Positions 9,007 to 17,946 of a stretch of 64,000 nucleotides of DNA are shown piece after piece. A model generated the notes under the pieces. That model was not told where the DNA came from. It searched no databases and worked only from the letters and a program-made list of their open reading frames with translations. The DNA is from Campylobacter concisus (GTDB lineage: Bacteria > Campylobacterota > Campylobacteria > Campylobacterales > Campylobacteraceae), in NCBI RefSeq assembly GCF_015230015.1, contig NZ_JAAKZC010000006.1, forward strand, positions 1 through 64,000. The letters run 5' to 3'. The position numbers and the translations under genes are program-made. Position 1 is the first letter of the stretch; each line of letters starts with the position of its first letter.

Positions 9007-9143
9007 AATTTAATATCTAAACAGCAACTACTTTACTTAAAAAAGCAATTTGGGCGTTTCTAGCCAAAAATATTTGATAATTTTTAAATTTCTAGCATTT
9101 TTTAAATAACTTAATATATAAAAAGATTATGGTTTTTTAAAGA

Positions 9144-9356
9144 CTATTTACTAAATTTTTCTATGTCTTGATTGATTAAATTTTCATATTCGCAAAGCTC
9201 GTTGCAAGTCTTTTTGCTCTGTTCGATCAGCTCATCAAATTTAAATCCAAGCATCACTATACGATAAAGGTTTGGTTTGTGTTTTCGCCAGTTGTAAAGC
9301 GTTGCGACATCAACGTCTAAATGATAAGCCATATCACGTTTTGTCATCTTAGCCAC
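9144..9356 (-). CDS. Small helix-turn-helix protein
   Basis: Unnamed protein of about 70 aa. The N-terminal part reads MTKRDMAYHLDVDVATLYNW, a helix-turn-helix of the type found in small phage- and plasmid-like regulators, followed by KHKPNLYRIV. A GTG start at 9356 is preferred because GGAG lies about seven bases upstream; an in-frame ATG further upstream (9410) would add a lysine-rich tail without a ribosome site. Divergent from the outer-membrane barrel gene across about 160 bp, so it may regulate that gene, itself, or something elsewhere. The specific family was not recognised. Confidence 0.65.
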   Translation of the reverse strand: MAKMTKRDMAYHLDVDVATLYNWRKHKPNLYRIVMLGFKFDELIEQSKKTCNELCEYENLINQDIEKFSK

Positions 9357-9516
9357 TTTACACTCCTTTTTTTGAGTGATTTTATAAATTTTATTCTGAT
9401 AAGAAAACAATTGAATTATTTTATGTTTTTTATTAATTTCATTGAATATTTAAACTTTATTTAATATAAGAAAATTTAAAATAGCCACGTAACATTTTTT
9501 TAAATAAGGAGTAAAA

Positions 9517-10116
9517 ATGAAAAATGTAGTTTTAAAAGTTGCTTTAGGTTTAAGCCTAGCTAGTGCCGCTGCTTTAGCGCAAGGAGCCTTTGTAGGAGTT
9601 GAGGGAGACTACTCTTTTGGTTCAAATTTAACAGCAAAAAGCGACAATGGCACATCAAAAGCCAAAAAAACACAACCAGGTCTTGGCGTAAAAGCTGGTT
9701 ATGACTTTGACGTAGCTAGAGTTTATGGAGCTTACATATATGACTTTCAAGCTAAAAAGTCACTTGGCGACGAAGATGGCACAATAATAAAATGGAAAAC
9801 TCATAAATTTATAGTCGGAGCTGACTACACTCAAAGCGTAGCAAAAGATCTTAAACTAGTTCTTGGTGGCTATACTGGTTTTTCAAAACTTAAAATGGAT
9901 GTATTTGACACACATGATGGCTCTGAAAAAGGCAACGCAACTGGCTGGATACTTGGAGCAAAAGTCGGTGCTGAATACTCTATCAATGAAAATAATGCAG
10001 TTGAGTTTGGTTTAAAAGCTGATAGAACAAAATATCGCTCTATAGCAAAATATGATAATGCAAAAATAAAAGAGACAAACGTCGGTCTTTATATGGGATA
10101 TACATATAAATTTTAA
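9517..10116 (+). CDS. Outer membrane beta-barrel protein
   Basis: 199-aa secreted protein with a clear Sec signal peptide (cleavage likely after ALA, about residue 21). The mature part alternates hydrophobic and polar residues in strands separated by charged turns and ends GLYMGYTYKF, with the terminal phenylalanine recognised by the Bam machinery. It resembles the small eight-stranded OmpA/OmpW-like barrels. Function is unknown. AAGGAG precedes the ATG. Monocistronic: a strong hairpin follows at 10125. Confidence 0.82.
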   Translation: MKNVVLKVALGLSLASAAALAQGAFVGVEGDYSFGSNLTAKSDNGTSKAKKTQPGLGVKAGYDFDVARVYGAYIYDFQAKKSLGDEDGTIIKWKTHKFIVGADYTQSVAKDLKLVLGGYTGFSKLKMDVFDTHDGSEKGNATGWILGAKVGAEYSINENNAVEFGLKADRTKYRSIAKYDNAKIKETNVGLYMGYTYKF

Positions 10117-10124
10117 TTACCAGC

Positions 10125-10157
10125 AAGCTCAAATTTCAAAGCAAATTTGAGCTTTTA
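10125..10157. terminator. Bidirectional terminator between barrel gene and GNAT gene
   Basis: Perfect 12-bp stem AAGCTCAAATTT (10125-10136) and AAATTTGAGCTT (10143-10154) with a six-base loop, sited between convergent stop codons at 10116 and 10165. T residues follow the stem on the plus strand. Confidence 0.8.
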
Positions 10158-10164
10158 CTAGAAA

Positions 10165-10644
10165 CTATAAATTTACTAGCTTTTCTAAATTTTCGCTGTC
10201 CAAGCGGTAGGTTCTCCACTCAAGCGATTGGTTTTTAGCGCCCATGCTTTCATAAAATTTGATGCTTGGCTCATTCCAGTTTATGCAACACCACTCAAGC
10301 CTCTTTAAATTTTCATCCTTGCAAATTTGAGCTAGAAATTTAAAAAATGCCTTGCCGATGCCTTGATTTCTATACTCTTTTTTGATGTAGATGTCCTCAA
10401 GATAGATCCCGCCAAGCCCTAAAAACGTAGAAAACGTATAAAAATAGATAGCATATCCTATCGCCCTGCCCTCACTCTCGCAGATAAGGGCTTTTGCGTG
10501 GTTTTTGTTAAAGATGGAGTCAGCAAAAATTTCATTTGTAAAAGTAACTTGTTCGCTCATCTTTTCATAAGCCGCAAGCTCTCTTACAAGCTCGCAGATC
10601 ACGTCTATATCGCTCTTGGTCGCTTTTCTTATTTGAAATTTCAT
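10165..10644 (-). CDS. GNAT N-acetyltransferase, spermidine/diamine acetyltransferase-like
   Basis: 159-aa Gcn5-related acetyltransferase. The acetyl-CoA loop is in YRNQGIGKAFF. The overall pattern, with EDIYIKKEYRNQGIG, a conserved WNEPSIKFYE and an N-terminal ELAAYEKMSEQV, closely resembles eukaryotic SAT1-type enzymes, which acetylate polyamines or thialysine. The substrate here is inferred only from that resemblance. The ATG shares one base with the nusA stop, so the gene is the distal member of a nusA transcript. Confidence 0.8.
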   Translation of the reverse strand: MKFQIRKATKSDIDVICELVRELAAYEKMSEQVTFTNEIFADSIFNKNHAKALICESEGRAIGYAIYFYTFSTFLGLGGIYLEDIYIKKEYRNQGIGKAFFKFLAQICKDENLKRLEWCCINWNEPSIKFYESMGAKNQSLEWRTYRLDSENLEKLVNL

Positions 10645-11747
10645 TAGTTATCACCAAAGAGTGCTTTTAGATCTTTAACCATTTCGCCATTTTCGCTGCC
10701 ACTGCTAGTTTTTGAGCCAAGCTCATTTAGCTCGATCTCATAACCAGTTAGCATGCTTGCAAGGCGGATATTTATGCCATTTTTACCGATCGCCTTGCTC
10801 TTTTGTTCGCTCGCAAGTGTCACGATCGCCTTGTTTTCCTCGATCTTTACAGATGTGATGATCGCAGGTGCCATAGCACGAGCTACCAAGATCGCTGGCT
10901 CAGTGGTGTACTCAATCGCATCTATACTCTCGCCATGAAGCTCTTTACTTACAGCATTTATCCTAACGCCCTTTGTGCCAACGGTTGCGCCTACTGGATC
11001 GATGTTTGGAGTGGTCGAGATGAGCGCTACTTTGGCTCTTTCACCAGGGATCCTCGCACTTCCTTGGATGATGATACCGCCGTCTTTTATCTCTGGTACT
11101 TCTGAAGTTAGTAGCGCCTCAAGAAATTTAGGCGAAGTCCTTGAAAGCTCGACTTTTATGCCTAAATTCTTATCTGTGAAAACTTTTCTAATGACCGCTT
11201 TTACCACGTCGCCTACTTTAAATTTCTCGCCTTTTATACGGTTTTTACGTGGCAAGATAGCGCGAAGCTCGTCTATCTCTATAAATGTGTTTTCGTCGTT
11301 ATCTACCCTAACAACTGGTCCAAAAACCATGTGACCGCTCATCTCATTATATTTTTGTAAAATTTTCTCTTCAACTAGGCGCTGTATGTGATACTCAAGC
11401 TCTTTGTGAAGTGTTTGGGCGGCTGTTCTGCCAAGATTATCAAGGCTTAGCTCGTAAGTGAGCTCATCGTCGATTTCAACGCCACTATCTATCTTTTTAG
11501 CCTCTTTTAAACTTAAAAAGTGCTCATTGTCTTCAGCAAGCCTCTCATCATCGTTTGCTACGATTGAAATTTTTTGATAAAGCTTTAAATTTTTATTCGC
11601 ATCGATGCTCACGTCATACTCATAGTTCTCTCCATAAACCCTCTTTGCAGTGTTTATCAAGGCTCTTATGACGCGCTCTTTTACATCTTCGATATCTAAA
11701 TTTTTCTCATTTGCAATTGACTCTATAATGTCTGATATTCTTTCCAT
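10644..11747 (-). CDS. nusA: Transcription elongation/termination factor NusA
   Basis: RNA-polymerase-binding factor for pausing, termination and antitermination; about 367 aa. The N-terminal domain begins MERISDIIESIANEKNL, then an S1 domain and two KH domains follow (GATVGTKGVRINAVSKEL and AIGKNGINIRLASMLTGYEI). The C-terminal acidic repeats of E. coli NusA are absent, as in many bacteria. The start is the ATG at 11747 with GGAG just upstream; an in-frame ATG 60 bases earlier lacks a ribosome site and conserved sequence. Divergent from the HP0268-like/miaB operon. Confidence 0.96.
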   Translation of the reverse strand: MERISDIIESIANEKNLDIEDVKERVIRALINTAKRVYGENYEYDVSIDANKNLKLYQKISIVANDDERLAEDNEHFLSLKEAKKIDSGVEIDDELTYELSLDNLGRTAAQTLHKELEYHIQRLVEEKILQKYNEMSGHMVFGPVVRVDNDENTFIEIDELRAILPRKNRIKGEKFKVGDVVKAVIRKVFTDKNLGIKVELSRTSPKFLEALLTSEVPEIKDGGIIIQGSARIPGERAKVALISTTPNIDPVGATVGTKGVRINAVSKELHGESIDAIEYTTEPAILVARAMAPAIITSVKIEENKAIVTLASEQKSKAIGKNGINIRLASMLTGYEIELNELGSKTSSGSENGEMVKDLKALFGDN

Positions 11748-11919
11748 TTTTTCTCCATTGTGACGATAAATTTCGGGGATTTTTCGTGAAGTTTTGAAAT
11801 TATACATAAGCCATACTTTTAATAACTTTAAGCTTGTTATTAACTTTTATTTAATCCTTTTTTTATGATGATTTGGGTATATTGACCGATTAAAATTTTA
11901 GATTTTGAAAGGATTAAAA

Positions 11920-12162
11920 ATGGAGCTTAAACTTGCAAGAGCCGAATTAGACGCGAAACCAAAAACGATTTCACTAGAAAAGATCGAAGCTGCCGTTGAT
12001 AAAGAAGGTCAGAAAATTTTCTATTTTGATAAAGAAAACACACACAAACAACTAATCGCCTTAGTCGAGCACTTTGAAGAAAAAGGGCTAAGCGTCTATC
12101 ACAGAACCGTAAAATATGGCCTTGATGATAGCGATTATATGTATGAAGTGCATATACTTTAA
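11920..12162 (+). CDS. HP0268-family protein
   Basis: Small protein of 80 aa resembling Helicobacter pylori HP0268, reported as a Smr-like nicking nuclease. Visible segments include [11 protein letters not shown] and a C-terminal [12 protein letters not shown]. The ATG at 11920 is chosen because AAAGGA stands at the correct distance; an upstream ATG (11905) gives only five extra residues. Its stop shares one base with the miaB start (TAATG). H. pylori shows the same HP0268-miaB order (from memory), which supports the assignment. Nuclease activity in this organism is inference. Confidence 0.8.
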   Translation: MELKLARAELDAKPKTISLEKIEAAVDKEGQKIFYFDKENTHKQLIALVEHFEEKGLSVYHRTVKYGLDDSDYMYEVHIL

Positions 12163-13463
12163 TGAGTAAAAAACTCTTTATCCAAACTTTAGGTTGTGCT
12201 ATGAATGTTCGTGACAGCGAGCATATCATAGCCGAGCTCTCACAAAAAGAAGACTACTCCTTAACACAAAACATCGAAGAAGCTGATTTAATCCTTATAA
12301 ATACCTGCTCGGTTCGTGAAAAGCCAGTTCATAAGCTCTTTAGCGAGGTCGGAGCATTTGAAAAAGCCAAAAAAAGAGGTGCTAAGATAGGCGTTTGCGG
12401 CTGCACTGCAAGCCATTTGGGTAGTGAAATTTTCAAGCGCGCACCTTATGTTGATTTTGTCCTTGGCGCAAGAAATGTTAGCAAGATCACAAAGGCGGTA
12501 AATACGCCTAAATTTATCTCAACCGACATCAACCACGACGAGAGCGAATACGCATTTGGTGAATTTAGAGGCTCACCATATAAAAGCCACATCAACATCT
12601 CTATCGGCTGCGATAAAAAATGCACCTACTGCATCGTCCCACACACCAGAGGCGATGAAATTTCCATCCCTTCAAGCCTCATCCTAAAAGAGGTAGAAAA
12701 GGCTGCAAAAAGCGGCGCAAAAGAGATATTTTTACTAGGACAAAATGTCAATAACTACGGCAAAAGATTTTCAGGTGTGCAAGAAAATATCGATTTTAGC
12801 GATCTTTTAGTAAAAATAAGCGAGATAGAGGGCGTTGAGAGGATAAGATTTACAAGCCCACACCCACTTCACATGGATGATAAATTTCTTGAAATTTTCA
12901 CCTCTAACTCAAAAATTTGCAAGTCTATGCACATGCCACTTCAAAGCGGAAACACCAAAGTTTTGCGCGAGATGAAGCGCGGATACACAAAAGAGTGGTT
13001 TTTAGACCGCGCACTAAGACTTAGAAAGATGTGCCCAGATGTGAGCATCTCAACTGACATCATCGTCGCATTTCCAGGCGAGAGTGATAGCGAATTTGAA
13101 GATACGATGGACGTGCTTGAGCAAGTTAGATTTGAGCAAATTTTTAGCTTTAAGTATTCGCCTCGTCCGCTTACAAAAGCAGCTACTTTTACAAATCAAA
13201 TAGATGATAAAACAGCTTCAGAAAGGCTAACACGCCTGCAAAATCGCCACAGTGAAATTTTAGACGAGATCGTGGCGGCGCAAAAAGATAAAATTTTTGA
13301 TGTATATTTTGAAGAGCTAAGGGCAAATGGCGGCGTTGCTGGGCGAAGTTTTAACAACTTTTTAGTTCAAGTTGATGGCAGCGAAGAGCTTCTTGGCACT
13401 ACGCAAAAAGTAAAGATCACAAACCCAAAACGAATGGTTTTGTATGGCGAGCTGCAAATTTAA
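12162..13463 (+). CDS. miaB: tRNA-2-methylthio-N6-dimethylallyladenosine synthase MiaB
   Basis: Radical-SAM methylthiotransferase that modifies A37 of tRNAs reading UNN codons; 433 aa. The N-terminal domain carries cysteines C12, C49 and C79/C81 for the auxiliary [4Fe-4S] cluster. The radical-SAM motif CDKKCTYC is at 150-157, and a TRAM domain lies at the C terminus (ending [16 protein letters not shown]). The paralogue rimO is in the same window; this copy is assigned to miaB from the [12 protein letters not shown] opening and CIVPHTRG. Coupled to the gene upstream; the next gene overlaps its end by 20 bases. Confidence 0.96.
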   Translation: MSKKLFIQTLGCAMNVRDSEHIIAELSQKEDYSLTQNIEEADLILINTCSVREKPVHKLFSEVGAFEKAKKRGAKIGVCGCTASHLGSEIFKRAPYVDFVLGARNVSKITKAVNTPKFISTDINHDESEYAFGEFRGSPYKSHINISIGCDKKCTYCIVPHTRGDEISIPSSLILKEVEKAAKSGAKEIFLLGQNVNNYGKRFSGVQENIDFSDLLVKISEIEGVERIRFTSPHPLHMDDKFLEIFTSNSKICKSMHMPLQSGNTKVLREMKRGYTKEWFLDRALRLRKMCPDVSISTDIIVAFPGESDSEFEDTMDVLEQVRFEQIFSFKYSPRPLTKAATFTNQIDDKTASERLTRLQNRHSEILDEIVAAQKDKIFDVYFEELRANGGVAGRSFNNFLVQVDGSEELLGTTQKVKITNPKRMVLYGELQI

Positions 13464-14223
13464 AAGCACCTTTGAAAAGGTCGCCCTAAATGTTGGCGTC
13501 TTTTTCATATACATTTTGATGTGGCTCATTTTTCTAACCTGCAAAAAGAGCTACACTCCAAATTTCCTACCACAAAATGGCTGCGTCGTCGTCTTTTGGC
13601 ACGGCAGGCTTAGCTTTATGAGCTTTGCTTACAGACGCTGGTGGAGCAGCCAAAACAGAAAACAAGGCAAGGTGATAATAAGCGACCACAAAGATGGCGA
13701 GCTCATCACCAAAATAATCAAATTTTTTGGCATTGGCACCATTAGAGGCAGCAGCTCAAAAGGCGGTGCAAGGGCGCTTATAGAAGCTCTAAGAGAGATA
13801 AAACAAGGCCACGACGTCATCATCACACCAGATGGCCCACGCGGACCAAGACACAGCGTAGCAGACGGAGCTACGGTGATCGCGCAAAAGTCATCTTGCG
13901 AAATTTATGCTCTAAATTTCGAAGCAAACTCGTTTTGGGAGTTTAAAAGCTGGGATAAGATGATACTTCCAAAGCCATTTTCAACTATAAATTTTAGCCT
14001 CTCAGCCCCTTTTAGCGTGGCAAATTTAGAGCAAAAAGAGGCAAAAGAGAAGATACAAAACGAGCTTTGGCAGGCCTCACAAAATGATGGCGGCAAGAGC
14101 GCAGAGCAAAACAAAGAGGACTTTAGGTCAAATTTAAAAATTTGGTGGAAAAAATATGCGCATAAAAATCCGCAAATCAGCGACGAGATAAGAGAAATTT
14201 TGGATGAAATTTATGAAAAATAA
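13444..14223 (+). CDS. DUF374 lysophospholipid-acyltransferase-like protein
   Basis: 259-aa protein with one N-terminal hydrophobic segment (about 11-28) and a DUF374 acyltransferase-like domain: [13 protein letters not shown], then IIRG-like [14 protein letters not shown] and [14 protein letters not shown]. The family is related to the glycerolipid/lipid A acyltransferases and probably acts at the inner membrane; the acceptor is unknown. The start overlaps the miaB end by 20 bases. From memory, a homologue follows miaB in C. jejuni. Confidence 0.8.
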   Translation: MASCKFKSTFEKVALNVGVFFIYILMWLIFLTCKKSYTPNFLPQNGCVVVFWHGRLSFMSFAYRRWWSSQNRKQGKVIISDHKDGELITKIIKFFGIGTIRGSSSKGGARALIEALREIKQGHDVIITPDGPRGPRHSVADGATVIAQKSSCEIYALNFEANSFWEFKSWDKMILPKPFSTINFSLSAPFSVANLEQKEAKEKIQNELWQASQNDGGKSAEQNKEDFRSNLKIWWKKYAHKNPQISDEIREILDEIYEK

Positions 14224-14659
14224 AATTTCTATCTTTATTGCCATTTTTATAATAGCTTTGTTTGGGCTATTTTTTTACAGCGACAACTCCTACAAGCTCG
14301 CTCTTGAAGCGAAATTTTACTACGAGGGCAAAGAGTATGAAAAGGCTATAAATTTAAGCCAAAAAGCCCTTGATCTTGATGCTTACAATAAAATGGCCGC
14401 CACCACGCTTAATCAAAGCAAGGCGGCGATCAAATTTAGCTCATACATAAAAAACGGCAAAGAGTATGTGGAGCGCATCAAAAAAATGAGCCAAAGTGGC
14501 GTCAGCAAGGCTGATAGTGAGCGCATCAAAATGATGTGTGATGTAATGATAGAGGATTTTGAGAGCTTAAGAAATTCTGCTTTGCTTGATGATAGCCTAA
14601 AAAGCGAAGCACTAAGCACAAAAGAGGTTTTTGTCAAGCTCAAAGATGAGCTGTTTTAA
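14213..14659 (+). CDS. Membrane-anchored TPR-like protein
   Basis: About 148 aa, unnamed. One hydrophobic helix at the N terminus (about 3-20) is followed by a soluble part containing a TPR-like helical hairpin (FYYEGKEYEKAINLSQKAL) and further amphipathic helices. The ATG at 14213 is preferred over one nine bases upstream because a GGA lies at better spacing. It overlaps the acyltransferase gene. Together with the PilM/N/O-like genes downstream it may belong to an envelope-spanning machine, but no function is known. Confidence 0.7.
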   Translation: MKNKISIFIAIFIIALFGLFFYSDNSYKLALEAKFYYEGKEYEKAINLSQKALDLDAYNKMAATTLNQSKAAIKFSSYIKNGKEYVERIKKMSQSGVSKADSERIKMMCDVMIEDFESLRNSALLDDSLKSEALSTKEVFVKLKDELF

Positions 14660-14720
14660 ACTTATTTAATCCCTTTTTAGCTAACATATCAAAAATAATG
14701 CACTTAAATTTAGGAGAGTT

Positions 14721-15725
14721 ATGTCTTTTAGCATCAGAAAGCTTTTTTCAAACCTTTTCTTAAGCGTCGTGATCGAGGGCAACGAGTGCATATTTTACGG
14801 TCAGGTCTTTAGAAACGGCAAGCTTACAAAAACTATAAATGCTAAATTTACCGACATAAGCATCGAAAATGTCGATGAAAAGGTCGTAAAATACATAGAA
14901 GAGCAAGAAAAGGCCTATTTTGGCGTCTATGTTTCGCTCTTTTTTAACGACGACTCACAAGGTGCGCTGCCTACTGCTAACTTTGACGAATACAAGAAAT
15001 TTAATATCAACACACAAAATTTAACCAGCCTTGTGATGCAAGATAGCTGGAGCATATATGCAAATTTAAATGCTATAAGAAGATATAAAAACCTCTTTGG
15101 GCAAGGTAGCGTTGATCTTATCTACTCGCCTATCGCCCTGCTCTTTCACGAGCTTTTAAAGCGTGGAATTTCACCTAAAACTACGCTATATCTCTACATC
15201 CACTCGCACTCTTTTGCGCTTGCGATATTTAAAGACAAGCAGATGAAGCTCTCTACATTTTTAAATATGAGTGACACTGAAGAGGGCAACGAAGAGATCG
15301 AAAGCCTAAAAGAAGAGGATATAACAGACATAGACAATCTTATCGTCAAAGAAGAAGATGGCGCAACTGCGCTTGATGATTTTAAGAGTTTGGATGACTT
15401 CTTAAGCGACGATAAACCAAAAGAATTTGAAGATCTAAACTACGAGCTAAACATGCCAGCTTCGACCAATGTCGAGAAATCAGTGGCGATCTTTGGACGC
15501 GATATGAAGATGTTTGACTACATCGCAAAAGCTATGAAAGAATTTTATGAAAATCCAATCTACGGCGGTGATTTTATCGAGCAGATCATCGTTTTTGAAA
15601 ACACAAAAACAAGTGCAACCTTTTTACAATACCTGCAATCAGAGCTATTTGTAGAGACATCAAGCTATCCGATCAATACAAATCACATCATGAATGAGAT
15701 CATGCAAGAAGAGATAACACTATGA
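14721..15725 (+). CDS. PilM-like protein of a pilus/secretion-type module
   Basis: Acidic 334-aa protein without a signal peptide. The order soluble protein, bitopic protein, bitopic protein and the general pattern (a divided domain with an Asp/Glu-rich insertion at about 185-245) resemble PilM followed by PilN and PilO of type IV pilus and type II secretion platforms. No strong signature residues were identified, so the similarity is mainly architectural. GGAG precedes the ATG. No pilin, ATPase or secretin gene lies beside it. Confidence 0.55.
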   Translation: MSFSIRKLFSNLFLSVVIEGNECIFYGQVFRNGKLTKTINAKFTDISIENVDEKVVKYIEEQEKAYFGVYVSLFFNDDSQGALPTANFDEYKKFNINTQNLTSLVMQDSWSIYANLNAIRRYKNLFGQGSVDLIYSPIALLFHELLKRGISPKTTLYLYIHSHSFALAIFKDKQMKLSTFLNMSDTEEGNEEIESLKEEDITDIDNLIVKEEDGATALDDFKSLDDFLSDDKPKEFEDLNYELNMPASTNVEKSVAIFGRDMKMFDYIAKAMKEFYENPIYGGDFIEQIIVFENTKTSATFLQYLQSELFVETSSYPINTNHIMNEIMQEEITL

Positions 15726-16243
15726 AATTTAGCTTCATCACCCCAGAACCAAGACCGCTTCTATCTATCTTTAGTAAGCTCTGGCTAAGCCTCATTGGCT
15801 TTGTTTTTGTGGTGCTTTTGGTGGCAAATTTCTTTATCGTTTATAAAAACTACTCAACCAAGAAAAATATAGAATTTCTAGCAAACGAGCAAAAAGAGCT
15901 TAGCCAAAAGATAGTCACCACGGATGAAATTTCAGCCAAGCTTGCCGTGCAGATAGACTCGGCAAATGATATTTTTACGTCAAATTCTATCCTGAAGCAA
16001 AGCTTGCACAACCTCTTTGACCTTGTGCCTGATAGCATCACGCTTGAAGAGGTCTTTATGGATAAAAACTCGCTCATCATTCGCGGTATAACACCTACAA
16101 AAGATGTCTTTAACCAGCTTTTGGCCTCTCCGCTAAGGTCGATTTTTACCACGTCAAACACTAGCTTTTATCAGAGCAAAAACGGCTGGTACGGCTTTAT
16201 AAGTACAAACAAGATTGATAATTCTGAGGGATATAATGAGTAA
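15722..16243 (+). CDS. PilN-like bitopic membrane protein
   Basis: 173 aa: short cytoplasmic N terminus, one membrane helix (about 19-42), then a coiled coil (residues about 45-85) and a small alpha/beta domain containing VPDSITLEEVFMDKNSLIIRG, which resembles the PilN/fimbrial-assembly periplasmic domain. The ATG overlaps the preceding stop by four bases, so it is coupled to the PilM-like gene. Assigned by architecture and gene order rather than a diagnostic motif. Confidence 0.6.
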   Translation: MKFSFITPEPRPLLSIFSKLWLSLIGFVFVVLLVANFFIVYKNYSTKKNIEFLANEQKELSQKIVTTDEISAKLAVQIDSANDIFTSNSILKQSLHNLFDLVPDSITLEEVFMDKNSLIIRGITPTKDVFNQLLASPLRSIFTTSNTSFYQSKNGWYGFISTNKIDNSEGYNE

Positions 16244-16772
16244 AAAAGATACGAGCTTAGAAAAAATCGACCCTGTAAAGCTTTTACTTTTTATATTTGC
16301 TTTTATCATAGTTTGTTTTATTATGATATTTGGCTTTATCGTGCCAAACATAAAAGAATTTAAAAGCCTCTCAAGACAAAACTACTCGCAAACCTCATCA
16401 TACACGAAGGTAAAAAATGAATTTGAAGCTAAATTTAAAGCACTTGAAGCGACAAGACAAAAAGATGGCGCTATCATCTTGGCTTATGATACAGCTTTTG
16501 ATAAGGATAAATTTATAAATTTTGCATCGCAGTTTTTTAGCGAAGTGAGCCTTAGAAAGATAGAAGAAGGTGAAAATAACGCAACTGAAAAGTTTTTTAG
16601 ATACCGCCTAAACGTCACTAGCTCACTTAAAACTCCTCAGAAATTTTATGACTTTTTAGACGCACTTAGCAGCTATGATAGCATCATAAAAGCCGAATTT
16701 CCTATCGTCATGAAAGGCGAAAACGACAAGATCCACACAACCTTTAACATAAAAGTTTTTGGGTTTAAGTAA
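16236..16772 (+). CDS. PilO-like bitopic membrane protein
   Basis: 178 aa: cytoplasmic N terminus, one membrane helix (about 15-37), a helical segment, and a periplasmic alpha/beta domain (ATEKFFRYRLNVTSSLKTPQ, then FYDFLDALSSYDSI), the layout of PilO. ATG at 16236 follows GAGGG and overlaps the previous stop by eight bases; an in-frame TTG 21 bases upstream is less likely. Last intact gene of the module; beyond it lies decayed sequence rather than a secretin or ATPase gene. Confidence 0.6.
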   Translation: MSKKDTSLEKIDPVKLLLFIFAFIIVCFIMIFGFIVPNIKEFKSLSRQNYSQTSSYTKVKNEFEAKFKALEATRQKDGAIILAYDTAFDKDKFINFASQFFSEVSLRKIEEGENNATEKFFRYRLNVTSSLKTPQKFYDFLDALSSYDSIIKAEFPIVMKGENDKIHTTFNIKVFGFK

Positions 16773-17266
16773 CCAAATTTAATAAATTTCTCCGCATAAA
16801 ACTTAAAACCACACCACCCTTAGCAAATACTTGGATATAAAAAGCTAGAGCCATCTCTGCTATAAGAGACTAAACAAGCTCTTACACGCGCAGATGCTGG
16901 CACACAAAGCGAGGTTATAAAACTATGTAGAGAGCTTCAAATCACGATCATAATGGCGACAAAAGATCTTTTTGAAAGTAGGATCAAATTTAAAGAAATT
17001 TACGAATACGATATGACAAGCAAACAGCTTTTCAAAAATGGTAAAGAGGTGCAGATGCCAAAAATGAGGCAAAACTCTTCTTTTTGCTCGTGAGTAATAT
17101 AGAGAAAGTTGTAAGTTACGAAGTGATCGAAAACTATGTCTGGAGCGAAAAATCGATGAATAACGAAGCACCTAGAATGACTATCAAAAAGATAAGGGCA
17201 AAAACTGACGCCGATCTCATCAAAAACATCTCAGGCGTGGGATATAGACTTAGCGGATCGAACTAA
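16773..17266 (+). pseudogene. Decayed OmpR-family response regulator
   Basis: Two overlapping reading frames encode pieces of a winged-helix response regulator. The first (about 16865-17093) contains a degenerate receiver remnant (ITIIMATKDLFESRIKF) joined directly to the linker EIYEYDMTSKQLFKNGKEVQ. After a run of five A near 17057-17066 the frame is lost; adding one A restores KNEAKLFFLLVSN and the rest of the DNA-binding domain, ending GVGYRLSGSN. The phospho-acceptor region and start codon are missing, so this is a truncated and frameshifted remnant. No sensor kinase gene is nearby. 16773-16860 shows nothing recognisable. Confidence 0.75.
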
Positions 17267-17273
17267 ATTTAAC

Positions 17274-17307
17274 TTTGTGTAGCTTTTATAAATTTAAGCT
17301 ACACAAA
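17274..17307. terminator. Bidirectional terminator
   Basis: Perfect 12-bp stem TTTGTGTAGCTT (17274-17285) and AAGCTACACAAA (17296-17307) with a ten-base loop, followed on the plus strand by TTCTTACTTTTT. It separates the response-regulator remnant from the convergent Sel1 lipoprotein gene ending at 17311. Confidence 0.8.
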
Positions 17308-17310
17308 TTC

Positions 17311-17934
17311 TTACTTTTTATCCACACATTTGCCAAGTTGGCAGGCTCTTTTGTAAAGTGCGTCCGCCTTTGTTTCATCGCCGCTTAGTTTTGAAAGTAA
17401 AAAGCACGACTGAGCATATTCAAGCTCGCAGCTCTTTGCCAAAAGCTTTAGCACCCTAGCCTCAGCCTTGGTTCTATCTATCTTATGAGTTTTTAAATTT
17501 TCGCTTTCGATGTAGGATTTTAGCCCCATTGCCTCGTTGTAGCAACCAACGCCGTCGCCACTATCGCAAGCTAGTTTATAAAGTTTTAGAGCCTTTTCGA
17601 TATCTTTTTGCTCATCAACTAGCCCTTGCTCATAAATTTGACCCAAATTTGAGCAAGCAGTTGCAAGCCCAGCGTTGCAAGCCTTTTCGTAGTAGCCTTT
17701 TGCTTTCACGAAGTCCTTTTCGTTGCTAAAATTTACAGCTAGGTTGTTGCAGTCGATGCTATTTCCGCTCTCGCAGTTTTGCATCATCTTCTCTTTTTCA
17801 AGCTCAAGACGCTCCGCCCTAGCCTCCTCATCACTTTGCCAAAAGCCAAAGCTCACCATCTTTTGCCACGACCAGCAGCCACTTAGCATAAAGCTAGCAG
17901 CTACGATAAGCCCGAAATTTAAAACTTTTTTCAC
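17311..17934 (-). CDS. Sel1-repeat (Hcp-like) lipoprotein
   Basis: 207-aa lipoprotein: signal sequence with lipobox LSGC (lipidated Cys about 20), then Sel1-like repeats. Cysteines recur in pairs with seven residues between them (CESGNSIDC, CNAGLATAC, CDSGDGVGC, CELEYAQSC), the disulfide-bridged pattern of Helicobacter cysteine-rich (Hcp) proteins. Likely periplasm- or surface-facing. GTG start with AGGA upstream, 12 bases after the stop of a second Sel1 gene; the two follow rclA. Function unknown; beta-lactamase-type labels for such proteins rest on little evidence. Confidence 0.85.
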   Translation of the reverse strand: MKKVLNFGLIVAASFMLSGCWSWQKMVSFGFWQSDEEARAERLELEKEKMMQNCESGNSIDCNNLAVNFSNEKDFVKAKGYYEKACNAGLATACSNLGQIYEQGLVDEQKDIEKALKLYKLACDSGDGVGCYNEAMGLKSYIESENLKTHKIDRTKAEARVLKLLAKSCELEYAQSCFLLSKLSGDETKADALYKRACQLGKCVDKK

Positions 17935-17946
17935 TTATTTTCCTGC

